DNA of 27,278 bases. Origin: UBA8516 sp964434855. Lineage in GTDB: Archaea > Thermoproteota > Nitrososphaeria > Nitrososphaerales > Nitrosopumilaceae. The translations under genes and the position numbers were made by a program. This document shows positions 1 through 7,574 of the stretch, in pieces. The first letter of the stretch is position 1. Each line of letters starts with the position of its first letter. Under the pieces are notes generated by a model. The model was not told the DNA's origin, did not search any database, and was given only the letters and a program-made list of their open reading frames with translations. The stretch lies in contig CAYSWR010000017.1 in assembly GCA_964434855.1 (NCBI GenBank), positions 1-27,278 of the forward strand, in the 5' to 3' direction.

Positions 1-45
1 GTATCCACCGCTTCTGTATCCACCGCTTCTGTATCCACCGCCTCT
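1..45 (-). repeat. 15-bp tandem repeat coding for an RSGGY tail
   Basis: Three copies of a 15-bp unit (gtatccaccgcttct on the + strand, the last with one change) sit in frame with the helicase and encode the repeated pentapeptide RSGGY. The array reaches the window edge, so its total length is unknown. It is a coding low-complexity repeat, not a CRISPR or satellite. Confidence 0.85.
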
Positions 46-1200
46 ATGACCAACTTCTCTTTTTAACGGATCTGGGATCTTAACTACAATTCCAAGTTGT
101 TTATTCAGATCGGTTATTGGCACTTTAGTTTGATTTGCAATGCTTTTAAAATCTCCAATTGAAGAGTAAGAAACTAGTGTAATTGCTCTTCCTTTTCCGC
201 CCGCTCTTGCAGTTCTTCCGATCCTATGGAAGTATACCAAATCCTGATTTGGAACATCATAGTTTATGACAAGTGCAACCTCTGGTACATCTATTCCTCT
301 TGCAGCCACATCAGTTGCAACAAGGATGTCTACCTTGCCCTTTTTGAATAGATACATTGCTTTGTCTCTTCTAAATTGAGACATATCACCTTGAATTGAT
401 ACTACGTTAAAGTTTGCTTGGGTAAGCTCATGTGCAACTCGTCTTGTTCTATCTTTTGTAGAACAGAAAACGATAGTTTGTCCAGTCCTGTTTTCTTTTA
501 TGAATTTGAATAAAAAGTCAGTCTTTTCTTTATCACGAATAACAAGGAATGCTTGATCTATTCCTTCTCCGCTTAGATCGTCTGCATCAATGAGGATCTG
601 TTGTGGATTTTTCATGTATTTTTCGGCTAGTCTGAGAATTTCAGCAGGTATTGTTGCAGAAAATAAAGATGCAATTCTTTCTTCTGGAACTAGGTCAAGA
701 ATGAATTTTATATCATCAATAAATCCCATGTCAAGCATTGTATCAGCTTCGTCTAGTACAACATATTTTATGTCGTTTAATTCAATTGAACCACGTTTTA
801 GATGATCAATTAATCTACCTGGTGTTGCTACAACAATTTCTACTCCCCTTTCAAGATCGCGGAATTGTACACTGATACTTTGTCCACCATAAATAGTGGT
901 ATTTCTAACGCCCGTGTGTTTGGCAAACTTGCTTATTTCACCAGAGATTTGAACTGCAAGTTCCCTTGTTGGAGCAAGTATTAGTGCCTGTATTCCGCCT
1001 TTGGGTACAACATTTTGCAATATTGGTAATGCAAATGCAGCTGTTTTACCAGTACCAGTGTGTGCTTGACCAATTACATCCTGTCCTGAAAGTATAACAG
1101 GTATAGCTGCTGCTTGTATTGGAAATGGTGCTTGGAAATTTAATTCTTTTAATCCATCCAATATGGATTTTTTAATTCCTAATTCTTCAAATGTTGTCAA
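1..1200 (-). CDS. DEAD-box ATP-dependent RNA helicase (3' end cut by window edge)
   Basis: RNA helicase expected to unwind structured RNA in the cytoplasm (ribosome assembly, mRNA decay or translation). The frame is open for 400 codons to the window edge. All family motifs are readable on the minus strand: Q motif (FQAPFPIQ), Walker A AHTGTGKT, PTRELA, TPGRL, the DEAD box, SAT, ARGIDVPEV and HRIGRTARAG. After the second RecA domain the protein enters a basic Gly-rich tail (GHRGGGYRSGGYRSGGY) that continues beyond the window; such RGG-type tails bind RNA. I chose the TTG at 1200 because the nearest upstream ATG runs into a stop after seven codons and the Q motif starts only a few residues in. 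The exact helicase subfamily cannot be assigned. Confidence 0.93.
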   Translation of the reverse strand, partial: MTTFEELGIKKSILDGLKELNFQAPFPIQAAAIPVILSGQDVIGQAHTGTGKTAAFALPILQNVVPKGGIQALILAPTRELAVQISGEISKFAKHTGVRNTTIYGGQSISVQFRDLERGVEIVVATPGRLIDHLKRGSIELNDIKYVVLDEADTMLDMGFIDDIKFILDLVPEERIASLFSATIPAEILRLAEKYMKNPQQILIDADDLSGEGIDQAFLVIRDKEKTDFLFKFIKENRTGQTIVFCSTKDRTRRVAHELTQANFNVVSIQGDMSQFRRDKAMYLFKKGKVDILVATDVAARGIDVPEVALVINYDVPNQDLVYFHRIGRTARAGGKGRAITLVSYSSIGDFKSIANQTKVPITDLNKQLGIVVKIPDPLKREVGHRGGGYRSGGYRSGGY

Positions 1201-1407
1201 TTTCTCTCATCTTTCTTAAGCAATGACAGAGAAAGCTCATTGCTTATTCCGTCATTATTTTCGATGTTTTAACTCAGTTTTTTGCCTCTAATAACCCTTT
1301 CCAAAATATTACAAAAAAATCATCGTGTTATTAGAAATTGTATAATTTCCATTACCAAACAGCTGTATAAGGCGTAATTTTTTTGTAAAATTTACACCGG
1401 AATACAT

Positions 1408-1416
1408 ACTTAAATG
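1408..1416 (+). promoter_or_regulatory. TATA box for the zinc-ribbon/PRC-barrel gene
   Basis: ACTTAAATG is centred about 26 bases upstream of the ATG at 1438, the spacing expected for a leaderless archaeal transcript. The rest of the 237-bp gap to the helicase start is AT-rich and shows no other feature I can support. Confidence 0.5.
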
Positions 1417-1437
1417 ACTTTTTTATAGACCTAAACT

Positions 1438-2172
1438 ATGAGTGCAGAACTTCGATTGAAAAAACTAAGAGGTTCTGGTGGATATGTCATGGCATCTGTT
1501 ACTGATGATCAGCAAAGAAAAGGAAATCTTGGTGGGCCTGATCTCTTTCTAGCTTCAGTTGGAAGAATTGATGCAGAGAAGATTTCAAAATATTTTTGCA
1601 ATACTTGTGAAAAAGACTTTGAAGGAAGTCCTAGAATAGATTATGAAAGCCCAAATGAACTAGTTGCAGACAACCTTATGCTTTTAGAAAAAGGACAATA
1701 CGTCTGTACTAACTGTGGTTCGGTTCTTGCAGAATACAGAAGTTTTAGCAAACCAAATGAGAATGCAGAAGTTGGTTTAGCAAGACCACAAACACTTGCA
1801 AGTCAAATTCTTGGCGAATCTCCTACAGATTACCAATCTTCACAACAAACCTATTCACAGCCAGTATTAACATCATCAAGCGTTACTACGTTTAATTCCT
1901 TAACAGGTCTCGCTGTTTATGATTCTGAAGCACGAAAGATTGGAACTGTAAAACAGATAGGCATACAAACTGGGCAGCCAGGAATTGTTTTAGTTGTTAC
2001 AAAAAATGATGGAAGTGACGTTGTAATAAAGTGGGAAGAAATTAAGAAAATAGGAGAGATAGTTCTTTTAGGTAGTCAAGTATCAGATGCAAGTTCAAAA
2101 TGTAGTGAGTGTAGTTTTGATAATAAACCAGATGCAAAATTCTGTGAAAGTTGTGGTAAAAAAATAAAATAG
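1438..2172 (+). CDS. Zinc-ribbon and PRC-barrel domain protein, function unknown
   Basis: A 244-residue soluble protein with three recognisable parts. A first four-cysteine set (C54xxC57 ... C90xxC93) suggests an N-terminal zinc-binding fold. A Ser/Thr/Gln-rich linker (about 125-150) leads to a PRC-barrel-like segment (about 152-212; GLAVYDSEARKIGTVKQI is the typical start of that fold). A compact C-terminal zinc ribbon follows (C222xxC225 ... C236xxC239, ending FCESCGKKIK). PRC-barrels in archaea are small beta-barrels often tied to RNA metabolism or cell division (CdpB-type proteins), but I cannot assign a role here. It is followed in the same direction by signal peptidase after 54 bp, probably with its own promoter. 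Confidence 0.75.
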   Translation: MSAELRLKKLRGSGGYVMASVTDDQQRKGNLGGPDLFLASVGRIDAEKISKYFCNTCEKDFEGSPRIDYESPNELVADNLMLLEKGQYVCTNCGSVLAEYRSFSKPNENAEVGLARPQTLASQILGESPTDYQSSQQTYSQPVLTSSSVTTFNSLTGLAVYDSEARKIGTVKQIGIQTGQPGIVLVVTKNDGSDVVIKWEEIKKIGEIVLLGSQVSDASSKCSECSFDNKPDAKFCESCGKKIK

Positions 2173-2226
2173 AATATACAATGTTGAGCAAGATTTATTT
2201 TACAAACTTATGGGACAGAATGTAGT

Positions 2227-2880
2227 TTGAGTAAACATTCTGGAGTTTCTGCAATTGTAAAGGACATCATAATAGTTGTCATTGGTGTTGCAATCATTTG
2301 GTTTGGCCTTAGGATTGCCTTTGGTACCGACAACCCATTTTATGTAGTATCAAGTGGTAGCATGGAGCCAAACCTGAATGTTTTTGATGTTCTTGTAGTT
2401 CAGGGTAATGATCCTTTTGATAAAATCCAAAAAGGTGATATCATAGTTTTCAACAGACCAGCCGGTCATGATAGAGTTATTGTGCACAGAGTAGCTGAGA
2501 TTCTTGATGAAGACCCACATGTAGTCAGAACAAAAGGAGATGCAAATCCTGCTTCTATACCGGGGACCGATTTCCCAATAACCAAGGATGAATACATTGG
2601 TAAAGTAGCATATGTAATTCCGCAGATTGGATATGTTACAAGAATTCTCACTCCACCAATAAATTACATCATAATCGCAGTTATTGTTGGAATTATGATC
2701 TACAAACAATATGGAAAGAATAAAACAAAATCAGATCAGGTGGTTTCATCAGATCAATTTCCTCCAGCAAATTCTGATGTTACAAATACATCAATACCAA
2801 CTGAAGTAGGACATTTTGATGATATAGCTAAAAGTAGAGAAGCCGTAGAACCCAAAGAATCAGAACGGAAAGAGAGTTAG
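2227..2880 (+). CDS. Signal peptidase I (archaeal/ER type)
   Basis: Membrane-bound serine protease that removes signal peptides from exported proteins on the outer face of the membrane. It has an N-terminal membrane helix (about 10-31), the catalytic serine in SSGSMEP (S45), and then VIVHRV with H87 in place of the bacterial general-base lysine, which is the archaeal/eukaryotic Sec11 arrangement; the GDAN aspartate (D105) is also present. A second helix lies at about 147-160, followed by a charged cytoplasmic tail rich in Ser, Glu and Lys. The start is the TTG at 2227, since ATGs just upstream are out of frame or stop at once. Its last four bases overlap the end of the convergent dehydratase gene. 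Confidence 0.92.
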   Translation: MSKHSGVSAIVKDIIIVVIGVAIIWFGLRIAFGTDNPFYVVSSGSMEPNLNVFDVLVVQGNDPFDKIQKGDIIVFNRPAGHDRVIVHRVAEILDEDPHVVRTKGDANPASIPGTDFPITKDEYIGKVAYVIPQIGYVTRILTPPINYIIIAVIVGIMIYKQYGKNKTKSDQVVSSDQFPPANSDVTNTSIPTEVGHFDDIAKSREAVEPKESERKES

Positions 2881-4442
2881 TTTCGTACGCCAGCTAGTTT
2901 TTCTGCAAACTTTTTGTTTTCTGTTTTACTTACCTTGAATACGCGTTCAAAATAATCAGCTTGTTCATGTGTAAGATCAGGTTCTTCTTTTACGTTTGCT
3001 AGATTTTTGGCAAGTTTCTTTTTATAACCAAGCTGCATTAGTCGTGAAATGTTAATTCTTTGTGCTTGTGGTGAACCCGCACCATGCATTGATTCTGTCA
3101 GATAACCTACAGCATTTCTTCCCATCGTCATGTTTTCAATTAATCTCAAGATCCTCATCCTGTTTTCAACATCGACCCCTTTACGTCCTTTCAGATATTT
3201 TTTAAGGATTGGTCCAGTTTCTGGATTTCTAAAGTCCTTTTCTGATGGCAATGTAACCATTAATCCTCCTGCAATATCTTGGGCCAGTCTGCCAATCTCG
3301 TATGGAAATCTAGTAACATTATGTTTACATACATTTGCAAGCATGTCATCGTTTAACCAAACTCCAGATTTGGTTTGGTGTGCTTGATATGAAGATGCAA
3401 TTCCAGCTGCGTAAATGCTCTCGTTTAGATGTGTCATTTCTACAAGCTTGTCTTTGATGTGAGATACGTTTGGTATTCCGTTATAATCCGCAATGGATGC
3501 TGCAGCTCCAATAAGTACATCACCCAATCCAGTTTTACAGACATAGCTTCTTCTGTGGTAACATGTGAATCGTTCAACAAGCATCGCAGCAAAGTCATAT
3601 TCACCATTCATAAAAACACGTTCCCATGGAATGAAAACGTCATCAAAAATCATCATTGCTTCTTGTCCTGAAAATTTTGCGTTTCCTGCATCAATATCTC
3701 CTTCTTCCATACTTCTTGTGTCACAAGACTGTCGACCATAGATGTATGTAATACCTGGATCGTCTGCTCTGACAGCCCCAACTATTGCATAATCTTTGTC
3801 ATTTTCTTGCAGTCGCATTGTTGGCATTACTATAATCCAATGAGAATTGATACAACCAGTTTGATGTGCTTTTGCTCCTTTTATGATAACACCTTTGTCA
3901 TTCTTTTCTACTACACGTAAGAATACATCTGGATCCTCTTGTTCATGTGGAGCTTTACTTCTGTCTCCTTTGGGATCAGTCATAGCACCACCGATTACAA
4001 GATTTTCAGTTTGAACCATCTTGATAAAATCAACAAGTCTTTTGTGATAGTTTGTCTTGTATTTTTCATCTATTTCATAGGTAACAGAATAAAGTGAGTT
4101 TAGTGCGTCCATGCCGACACATCTCTGAAAACATGTTCCAGTATTTTGGCCTAGTTTTCTTTGCATTTTATTTTGGTTAACAAGATCAGTGGCACTTTCT
4201 ACAATATGCAGAAATCGATTAACTTTTTGGCCCGTTATGGAAGAATGTACTGTGGCAAGTTCTTCTTCTCTGACAGCAAGATCGTATGTCTCAGCGACAG
4301 CGTTAATGGAAGGGCGTATAATTGGATGGTCTACTGGTTCTTTAACACGTTCTCCAAAAAGGTAAACCTTGAGATTTCGTCCTCTGAGACTTTGTATGTA
4401 CTCAGCACCAGTCCTAATTGGCATGCATCTATTCTTCGTCAT
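2877..4442 (-). CDS. abfD: 4-hydroxybutyryl-CoA dehydratase
   Basis: Converts 4-hydroxybutyryl-CoA to crotonyl-CoA, the key radical dehydration of the 3-hydroxypropionate/4-hydroxybutyrate CO2-fixation cycle. It is a FAD and [4Fe-4S] enzyme of the HpaB (4-hydroxyphenylacetate hydroxylase-like) family. The 521-residue length is close to the family norm. The cluster ligands are visible: C104 and C108 (TGTCFQRCVG), H296 and C302 (CYHRRSYVC), corresponding to the Cys/Cys/His/Cys set of the clostridial enzyme. The upstream gene, 54 bp away on the same strand, is an ADP-forming CoA ligase; this ligase-dehydratase order matches the Nmar_0206/Nmar_0207 pair of Nitrosopumilus maritimus as I remember it, so the two probably share a transcript. 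ATG start at 4442. Confidence 0.95.
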   Translation of the reverse strand: MTKNRCMPIRTGAEYIQSLRGRNLKVYLFGERVKEPVDHPIIRPSINAVAETYDLAVREEELATVHSSITGQKVNRFLHIVESATDLVNQNKMQRKLGQNTGTCFQRCVGMDALNSLYSVTYEIDEKYKTNYHKRLVDFIKMVQTENLVIGGAMTDPKGDRSKAPHEQEDPDVFLRVVEKNDKGVIIKGAKAHQTGCINSHWIIVMPTMRLQENDKDYAIVGAVRADDPGITYIYGRQSCDTRSMEEGDIDAGNAKFSGQEAMMIFDDVFIPWERVFMNGEYDFAAMLVERFTCYHRRSYVCKTGLGDVLIGAAASIADYNGIPNVSHIKDKLVEMTHLNESIYAAGIASSYQAHQTKSGVWLNDDMLANVCKHNVTRFPYEIGRLAQDIAGGLMVTLPSEKDFRNPETGPILKKYLKGRKGVDVENRMRILRLIENMTMGRNAVGYLTESMHGAGSPQAQRINISRLMQLGYKKKLAKNLANVKEEPDLTHEQADYFERVFKVSKTENKKFAEKLAGVRN

Positions 4443-4496
4443 AGCAATATAAAATCTTAGGCATGGTGTTTAGCGGCAAAAAGTGTAGATATGCGA

Positions 4497-6605
4497 TCAG
4501 GTAAGACCTATTCTTACATCTACTGCTTTACAGCCTTTTCCTTTTTCGAAGACTAGAACAGGATTCATATCAAGTTCCTTTATTTCTTTAAAATCACTTA
4601 CCAGTTGCGAAAGTCTTTGTATGCATTCAGATAATTTTTTGAGGTCAGATGGTTTTTCACCTCGTACTCCTTGCAAAAGCTTGTTTGTTTTAATAGAAGA
4701 GATCATTTCATCTGCTTCTTTATCTGTAATGGGGGCAAGTCTGAATGTAACATCCTTTAAAACTTCAACGTAGATTCCGCCCATACCAAACATTACAACA
4801 GGTCCAAATCCAAGTTCTAACTTTGAACCAATTATGGTTTCCTTGCCCCCCTTTACCATTTCTTGTACTAAGACTCCTTTGATGATCGCTTTTTTGTCGT
4901 ATTTTTTTGCATTCTTGATTATTTCTTTAAACGCAGCTCTTACTTCCTGTGGATTTTTTAGTCCAACTTTTACTCCACCTGCATCGGATTTGTGTATAAT
5001 TTGCGGCGATGCAATCTTCATCACTATTGGAAAACCAATCTTTTTTGCAGCTTGAATTACTTCTTTGTCTTTTGTAGCAAGAATGCTTTTTGGAACTGGA
5101 AAGCCGTAAGCTCGTAAAACTTCTTGTCCTTCTTCTTCAAGAAGATTTTTTCTTCCTTCAGCTTTGACTTGGGCAAATACCTTTTCTACCTTCTTTTTGT
5201 TTACAGCAAACTTTTGAATAGTACCTTCAGAAGTCTGAGACCATTCAGTAAACCGTAGCATTGCATTAAGAGAACGGATAGCAGTCTCTGCATAGGTATA
5301 GTGAGGTATGCCTCCTTGTGCAAGTATTTCCTTGTTTTTGATTCCCTCGTCTAAGCCCATGAGACTTGCAAGTATAGTTTTGCTTGGATATTTTTTAGAC
5401 ATGTTGACTATAACCTCAGCAAGTTTGTTGTAATCCAAAGTTGCAGATGGAGTACACATTGCAACAACAGAACCTACATTTGGATGTGCAAGAACCTCAT
5501 TTAGCACATTATCAAATCTATTAAAATCTGCATCACCTACAATATCAACTGGGTTTCTAGAGGAACCCCAAGGCGGGATAACTGCATTAATCTTTGGTCT
5601 TATTTCCTCGATTTTTGCCATTTTGATTCCAAGCTTAGAACAGGCATCAGTAGATATGATAGCTGGTCCTCCTGCATTAGAAACAATGACAAGATCTCCT
5701 TGTGTTGGAAGTGGCTGTTTAGAAAACGCTGTTGCGTAATCAAATAATTCTTCCATGGTATCAACGCGAATTGCACCAGACTGCTTTAGTAATGCATCAT
5801 AAATTTCGTCAGAACCCATCAAAGCTCCAGTGTGGGACATGGCTGCTTTAGCACCTTCTGGACTTCGACCTGATTTTAAAACAACAATTGGTTTTTTTAT
5901 TGGATTAAGACGTGTTATTTGTTTACAAATTTTTAGAAATTCTGGACCATTTCCCAGATCTTCAAGATACATGACTATAACTTTGGTTTGTTCATGCTCT
6001 GCAAGTATCCTTAGAATATCCACTTCATTAAGATCTACTTTGTTTCCCATGCTAATGACTGCAGAAAACCCAATTCCTTGAGCACTTGCATCTTCTACCA
6101 AAGCTGCACAAATAGCTCCACTTTGTGAAACAAGTGCTATTCCACCTGATTTGGGAGTTACTTTTAGAAATGTTGAATTCATCATTGTCTGTGGTGCAAG
6201 ATTCATCACACCAAGACAGTTTGGACCTATGATTCTCAGACCATGTTGTTTTGCAATTTCTCCTAATCTTCGCTCAAGTGCGGCCCCTGCTTCATTTACT
6301 TCTTTAAATCCAGCAGAAATTACAATGGCGCCTTTAATCTTCTTCTTGCCGCATTCTTCTAGTACAGAAGGTACCACATCATTTTTTGTTATAATTACTG
6401 CAAGATCAATTTCTTCAGGAACATCAATTACTGTCTTGTAGGCTTTTTTGTCAAATACAGTTTCTCGTGTTGGACTTATTGGAAAAATTTTCCCTGTGTA
6501 ACCTTTCATTATGTTAGATGTAATTGCTCTACCAACACTGCCTTCCTTATCTGAAGCACCTATTATTGCGATGGATTTTGGAGAAAGAAAAACTGACTCT
6601 GCCAT
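4497..6605 (-). CDS. ADP-forming acyl-CoA synthetase, probably 4-hydroxybutyrate-CoA ligase
   Basis: Activates a short hydroxyacid with CoA, producing ADP and phosphate. The 702-residue chain fuses the parts of NDP-forming acyl-CoA synthetases: an N-terminal CoA-binding Rossmann domain (IAIIGASDKEGSVG at 12-25, IGPNCLG near 126-132), succinyl-CoA-ligase-like domains with the phosphohistidine in MSHTGALMGSD (H258), and a C-terminal ATP-grasp domain from about residue 483 (VMKIASPQIIHKSDAGGVKVG region). Being directly upstream of 4-hydroxybutyryl-CoA dehydratase, it is best read as the ligase that feeds it; this ADP-forming route is the energy-saving thaumarchaeal version of the cycle. A paralogous 3-hydroxypropionate ligase exists in these organisms and sequence alone does not exclude it. 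Confidence 0.88.
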   Translation of the reverse strand: MAESVFLSPKSIAIIGASDKEGSVGRAITSNIMKGYTGKIFPISPTRETVFDKKAYKTVIDVPEEIDLAVIITKNDVVPSVLEECGKKKIKGAIVISAGFKEVNEAGAALERRLGEIAKQHGLRIIGPNCLGVMNLAPQTMMNSTFLKVTPKSGGIALVSQSGAICAALVEDASAQGIGFSAVISMGNKVDLNEVDILRILAEHEQTKVIVMYLEDLGNGPEFLKICKQITRLNPIKKPIVVLKSGRSPEGAKAAMSHTGALMGSDEIYDALLKQSGAIRVDTMEELFDYATAFSKQPLPTQGDLVIVSNAGGPAIISTDACSKLGIKMAKIEEIRPKINAVIPPWGSSRNPVDIVGDADFNRFDNVLNEVLAHPNVGSVVAMCTPSATLDYNKLAEVIVNMSKKYPSKTILASLMGLDEGIKNKEILAQGGIPHYTYAETAIRSLNAMLRFTEWSQTSEGTIQKFAVNKKKVEKVFAQVKAEGRKNLLEEEGQEVLRAYGFPVPKSILATKDKEVIQAAKKIGFPIVMKIASPQIIHKSDAGGVKVGLKNPQEVRAAFKEIIKNAKKYDKKAIIKGVLVQEMVKGGKETIIGSKLELGFGPVVMFGMGGIYVEVLKDVTFRLAPITDKEADEMISSIKTNKLLQGVRGEKPSDLKKLSECIQRLSQLVSDFKEIKELDMNPVLVFEKGKGCKAVDVRIGLT

Positions 6606-6630
6606 TTTAACGAATTGAGATCAATTGATT

Positions 6631-6640
6631 TGTATAATAA
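6631..6640 (-). promoter_or_regulatory. TATA box for the CoA ligase-dehydratase pair
   Basis: TTATTATACA on the minus strand is centred about 30 bases upstream of the ligase ATG at 6605, giving a transcript with little or no leader that would also cover the dehydratase. Confidence 0.5.
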
Positions 6641-6659
6641 GTTATTCGTCATCCCGTTA

Positions 6660-7016
6660 TTAACTTCCAAGCATCTTTCCTGCTAGATTTTCTTTTCTTG
6701 GAATCCATTTTATCTTTAGATTCGAATACTTTCCTATGAGATTCCAAGATTCCATGGCCAGAGCCCTAAGTTCTGGACTATTTATTGCATATTCATGATT
6801 TAGTTGAGAGACAGTATTTTTGGAATCACTGTATATTATGATTTCATCGTTAAAATCTATAAATTTTTTCAATACTAAAATTATTGCCATGTATTCTGCT
6901 TGATTATTTGTAATATTTGCTTCTTTTTTGTAAAATGATTCGCCCGTCTCTTTCACAAAAAAACCAAATCCAGAATTTGGCCCTCCAGAACCATCGACAT
7001 AAATGTTAAACACCAT
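6660..7016 (-). CDS. RNase H-like protein (RNase HI family)
   Basis: A 118-residue RNase H fold protein; family members cut the RNA strand of RNA-DNA hybrids. It has the expected first strand with D8 (YVDGSGG), the helix glutamate E41 (NNQAEYMAI) and D64 (YSDSKNTV), plus a C-terminal WIPRKENLAGKMLGS. In family members the C-terminal motif usually contains an aspartate (N-x-x-A-D-x-L-A) as the fourth metal ligand; here the corresponding position is glycine (G113). The enzyme may therefore have altered activity, or another acidic residue may substitute. The ATG at 7016 lies inside the end of the upstream membrane-protein gene (11-bp overlap), so the two are translationally coupled. Confidence 0.85.
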   Translation of the reverse strand: MVFNIYVDGSGGPNSGFGFFVKETGESFYKKEANITNNQAEYMAIILVLKKFIDFNDEIIIYSDSKNTVSQLNHEYAINSPELRALAMESWNLIGKYSNLKIKWIPRKENLAGKMLGS

Positions 7017-7458
7017 CTCTATATAGACCTGATATTTTTATGCCCAAGTTTACAACTATTAAAAAGAGAATAAACGAAATAGACTGCGATATAATTGATG
7101 CTAGATATGGCTCATAGACTTCAGTGAGCAAATAATATTGCAAAACCCATCTAGCTATCATGTATATAATTTCACCAATGCCTAGTGATGATATGAGTTT
7201 GATGAGATCTTTTTTGAGTACATGCCAATCAATTTCTCCTGATTTTAATTTGTATTTTTTTCTATTATCAACGTAATACAATCCACCAAATGTAGAAAGA
7301 TACACGGAATAATCTACTAAAAGCGTAAAAGTTGTGTTAAGATAATATTCTTGTTCGGAAAATAATTGTGCGGCTATTGCTGAAATGGTAACGGAGGCAA
7401 CATACCCAAACAGTATATTCTTGTTCAGTTTGAGATATTCTTTGTATTGTTGCCTCAC
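7006..7458 (-). CDS. Hypothetical four-helix membrane protein
   Basis: 150 residues with roughly four hydrophobic segments (about 14-33, 41-62, 88-112 and 119-142) separated by charged, Lys-rich loops. I do not recognise a family. It begins with GTG at 7458; a TATA-like TTTATTTG at about 7482-7489 places transcription start right at this codon, supporting it. The gene overlaps the RNase H-like gene by 11 bp. Its promoter and first codons are nearly identical to a second sequence at 21181-21223, described separately. Confidence 0.7.
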   Translation of the reverse strand: MRQQYKEYLKLNKNILFGYVASVTISAIAAQLFSEQEYYLNTTFTLLVDYSVYLSTFGGLYYVDNRKKYKLKSGEIDWHVLKKDLIKLISSLGIGEIIYMIARWVLQYYLLTEVYEPYLASIISQSISFILFLIVVNLGIKISGLYRDGV

Positions 7459-7491
7459 AAAAATTACTGTATAGGACTTACAAATAAATCA
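7448..7491 (-). repeat. Copy 1 of a dispersed 44-bp promoter-plus-start element
   Basis: Read on the minus strand it contains TGATTTATTTGTAAGTC, then TATACAGTAATTTTTGTG, then AGGCAACA. It includes the TATA-like box and the GTG start codon of the four-helix membrane protein. It matches 21181-21223 with about five substitutions and one single-base gap. Confidence 0.75.
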
Positions 7492-7574
7492 TCTAATTGA
7501 ATCATTAACAAGAATACAATAGAGATTTGACAAATGGATCTTTAGAATCTGTTTACAAAAACCAGAAAACTAGT

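Noticed and set aside
1..45. Tandem 15-bp repeats as a CRISPR array
   Set aside because: No spacers; the units are in frame with the helicase and encode RSGGY.
4434..4460. TTTTATATTG as a promoter for the dehydratase
   Set aside because: It is only about ten bases from the ATG, too close for a TATA box; co-transcription with the ligase is simpler.
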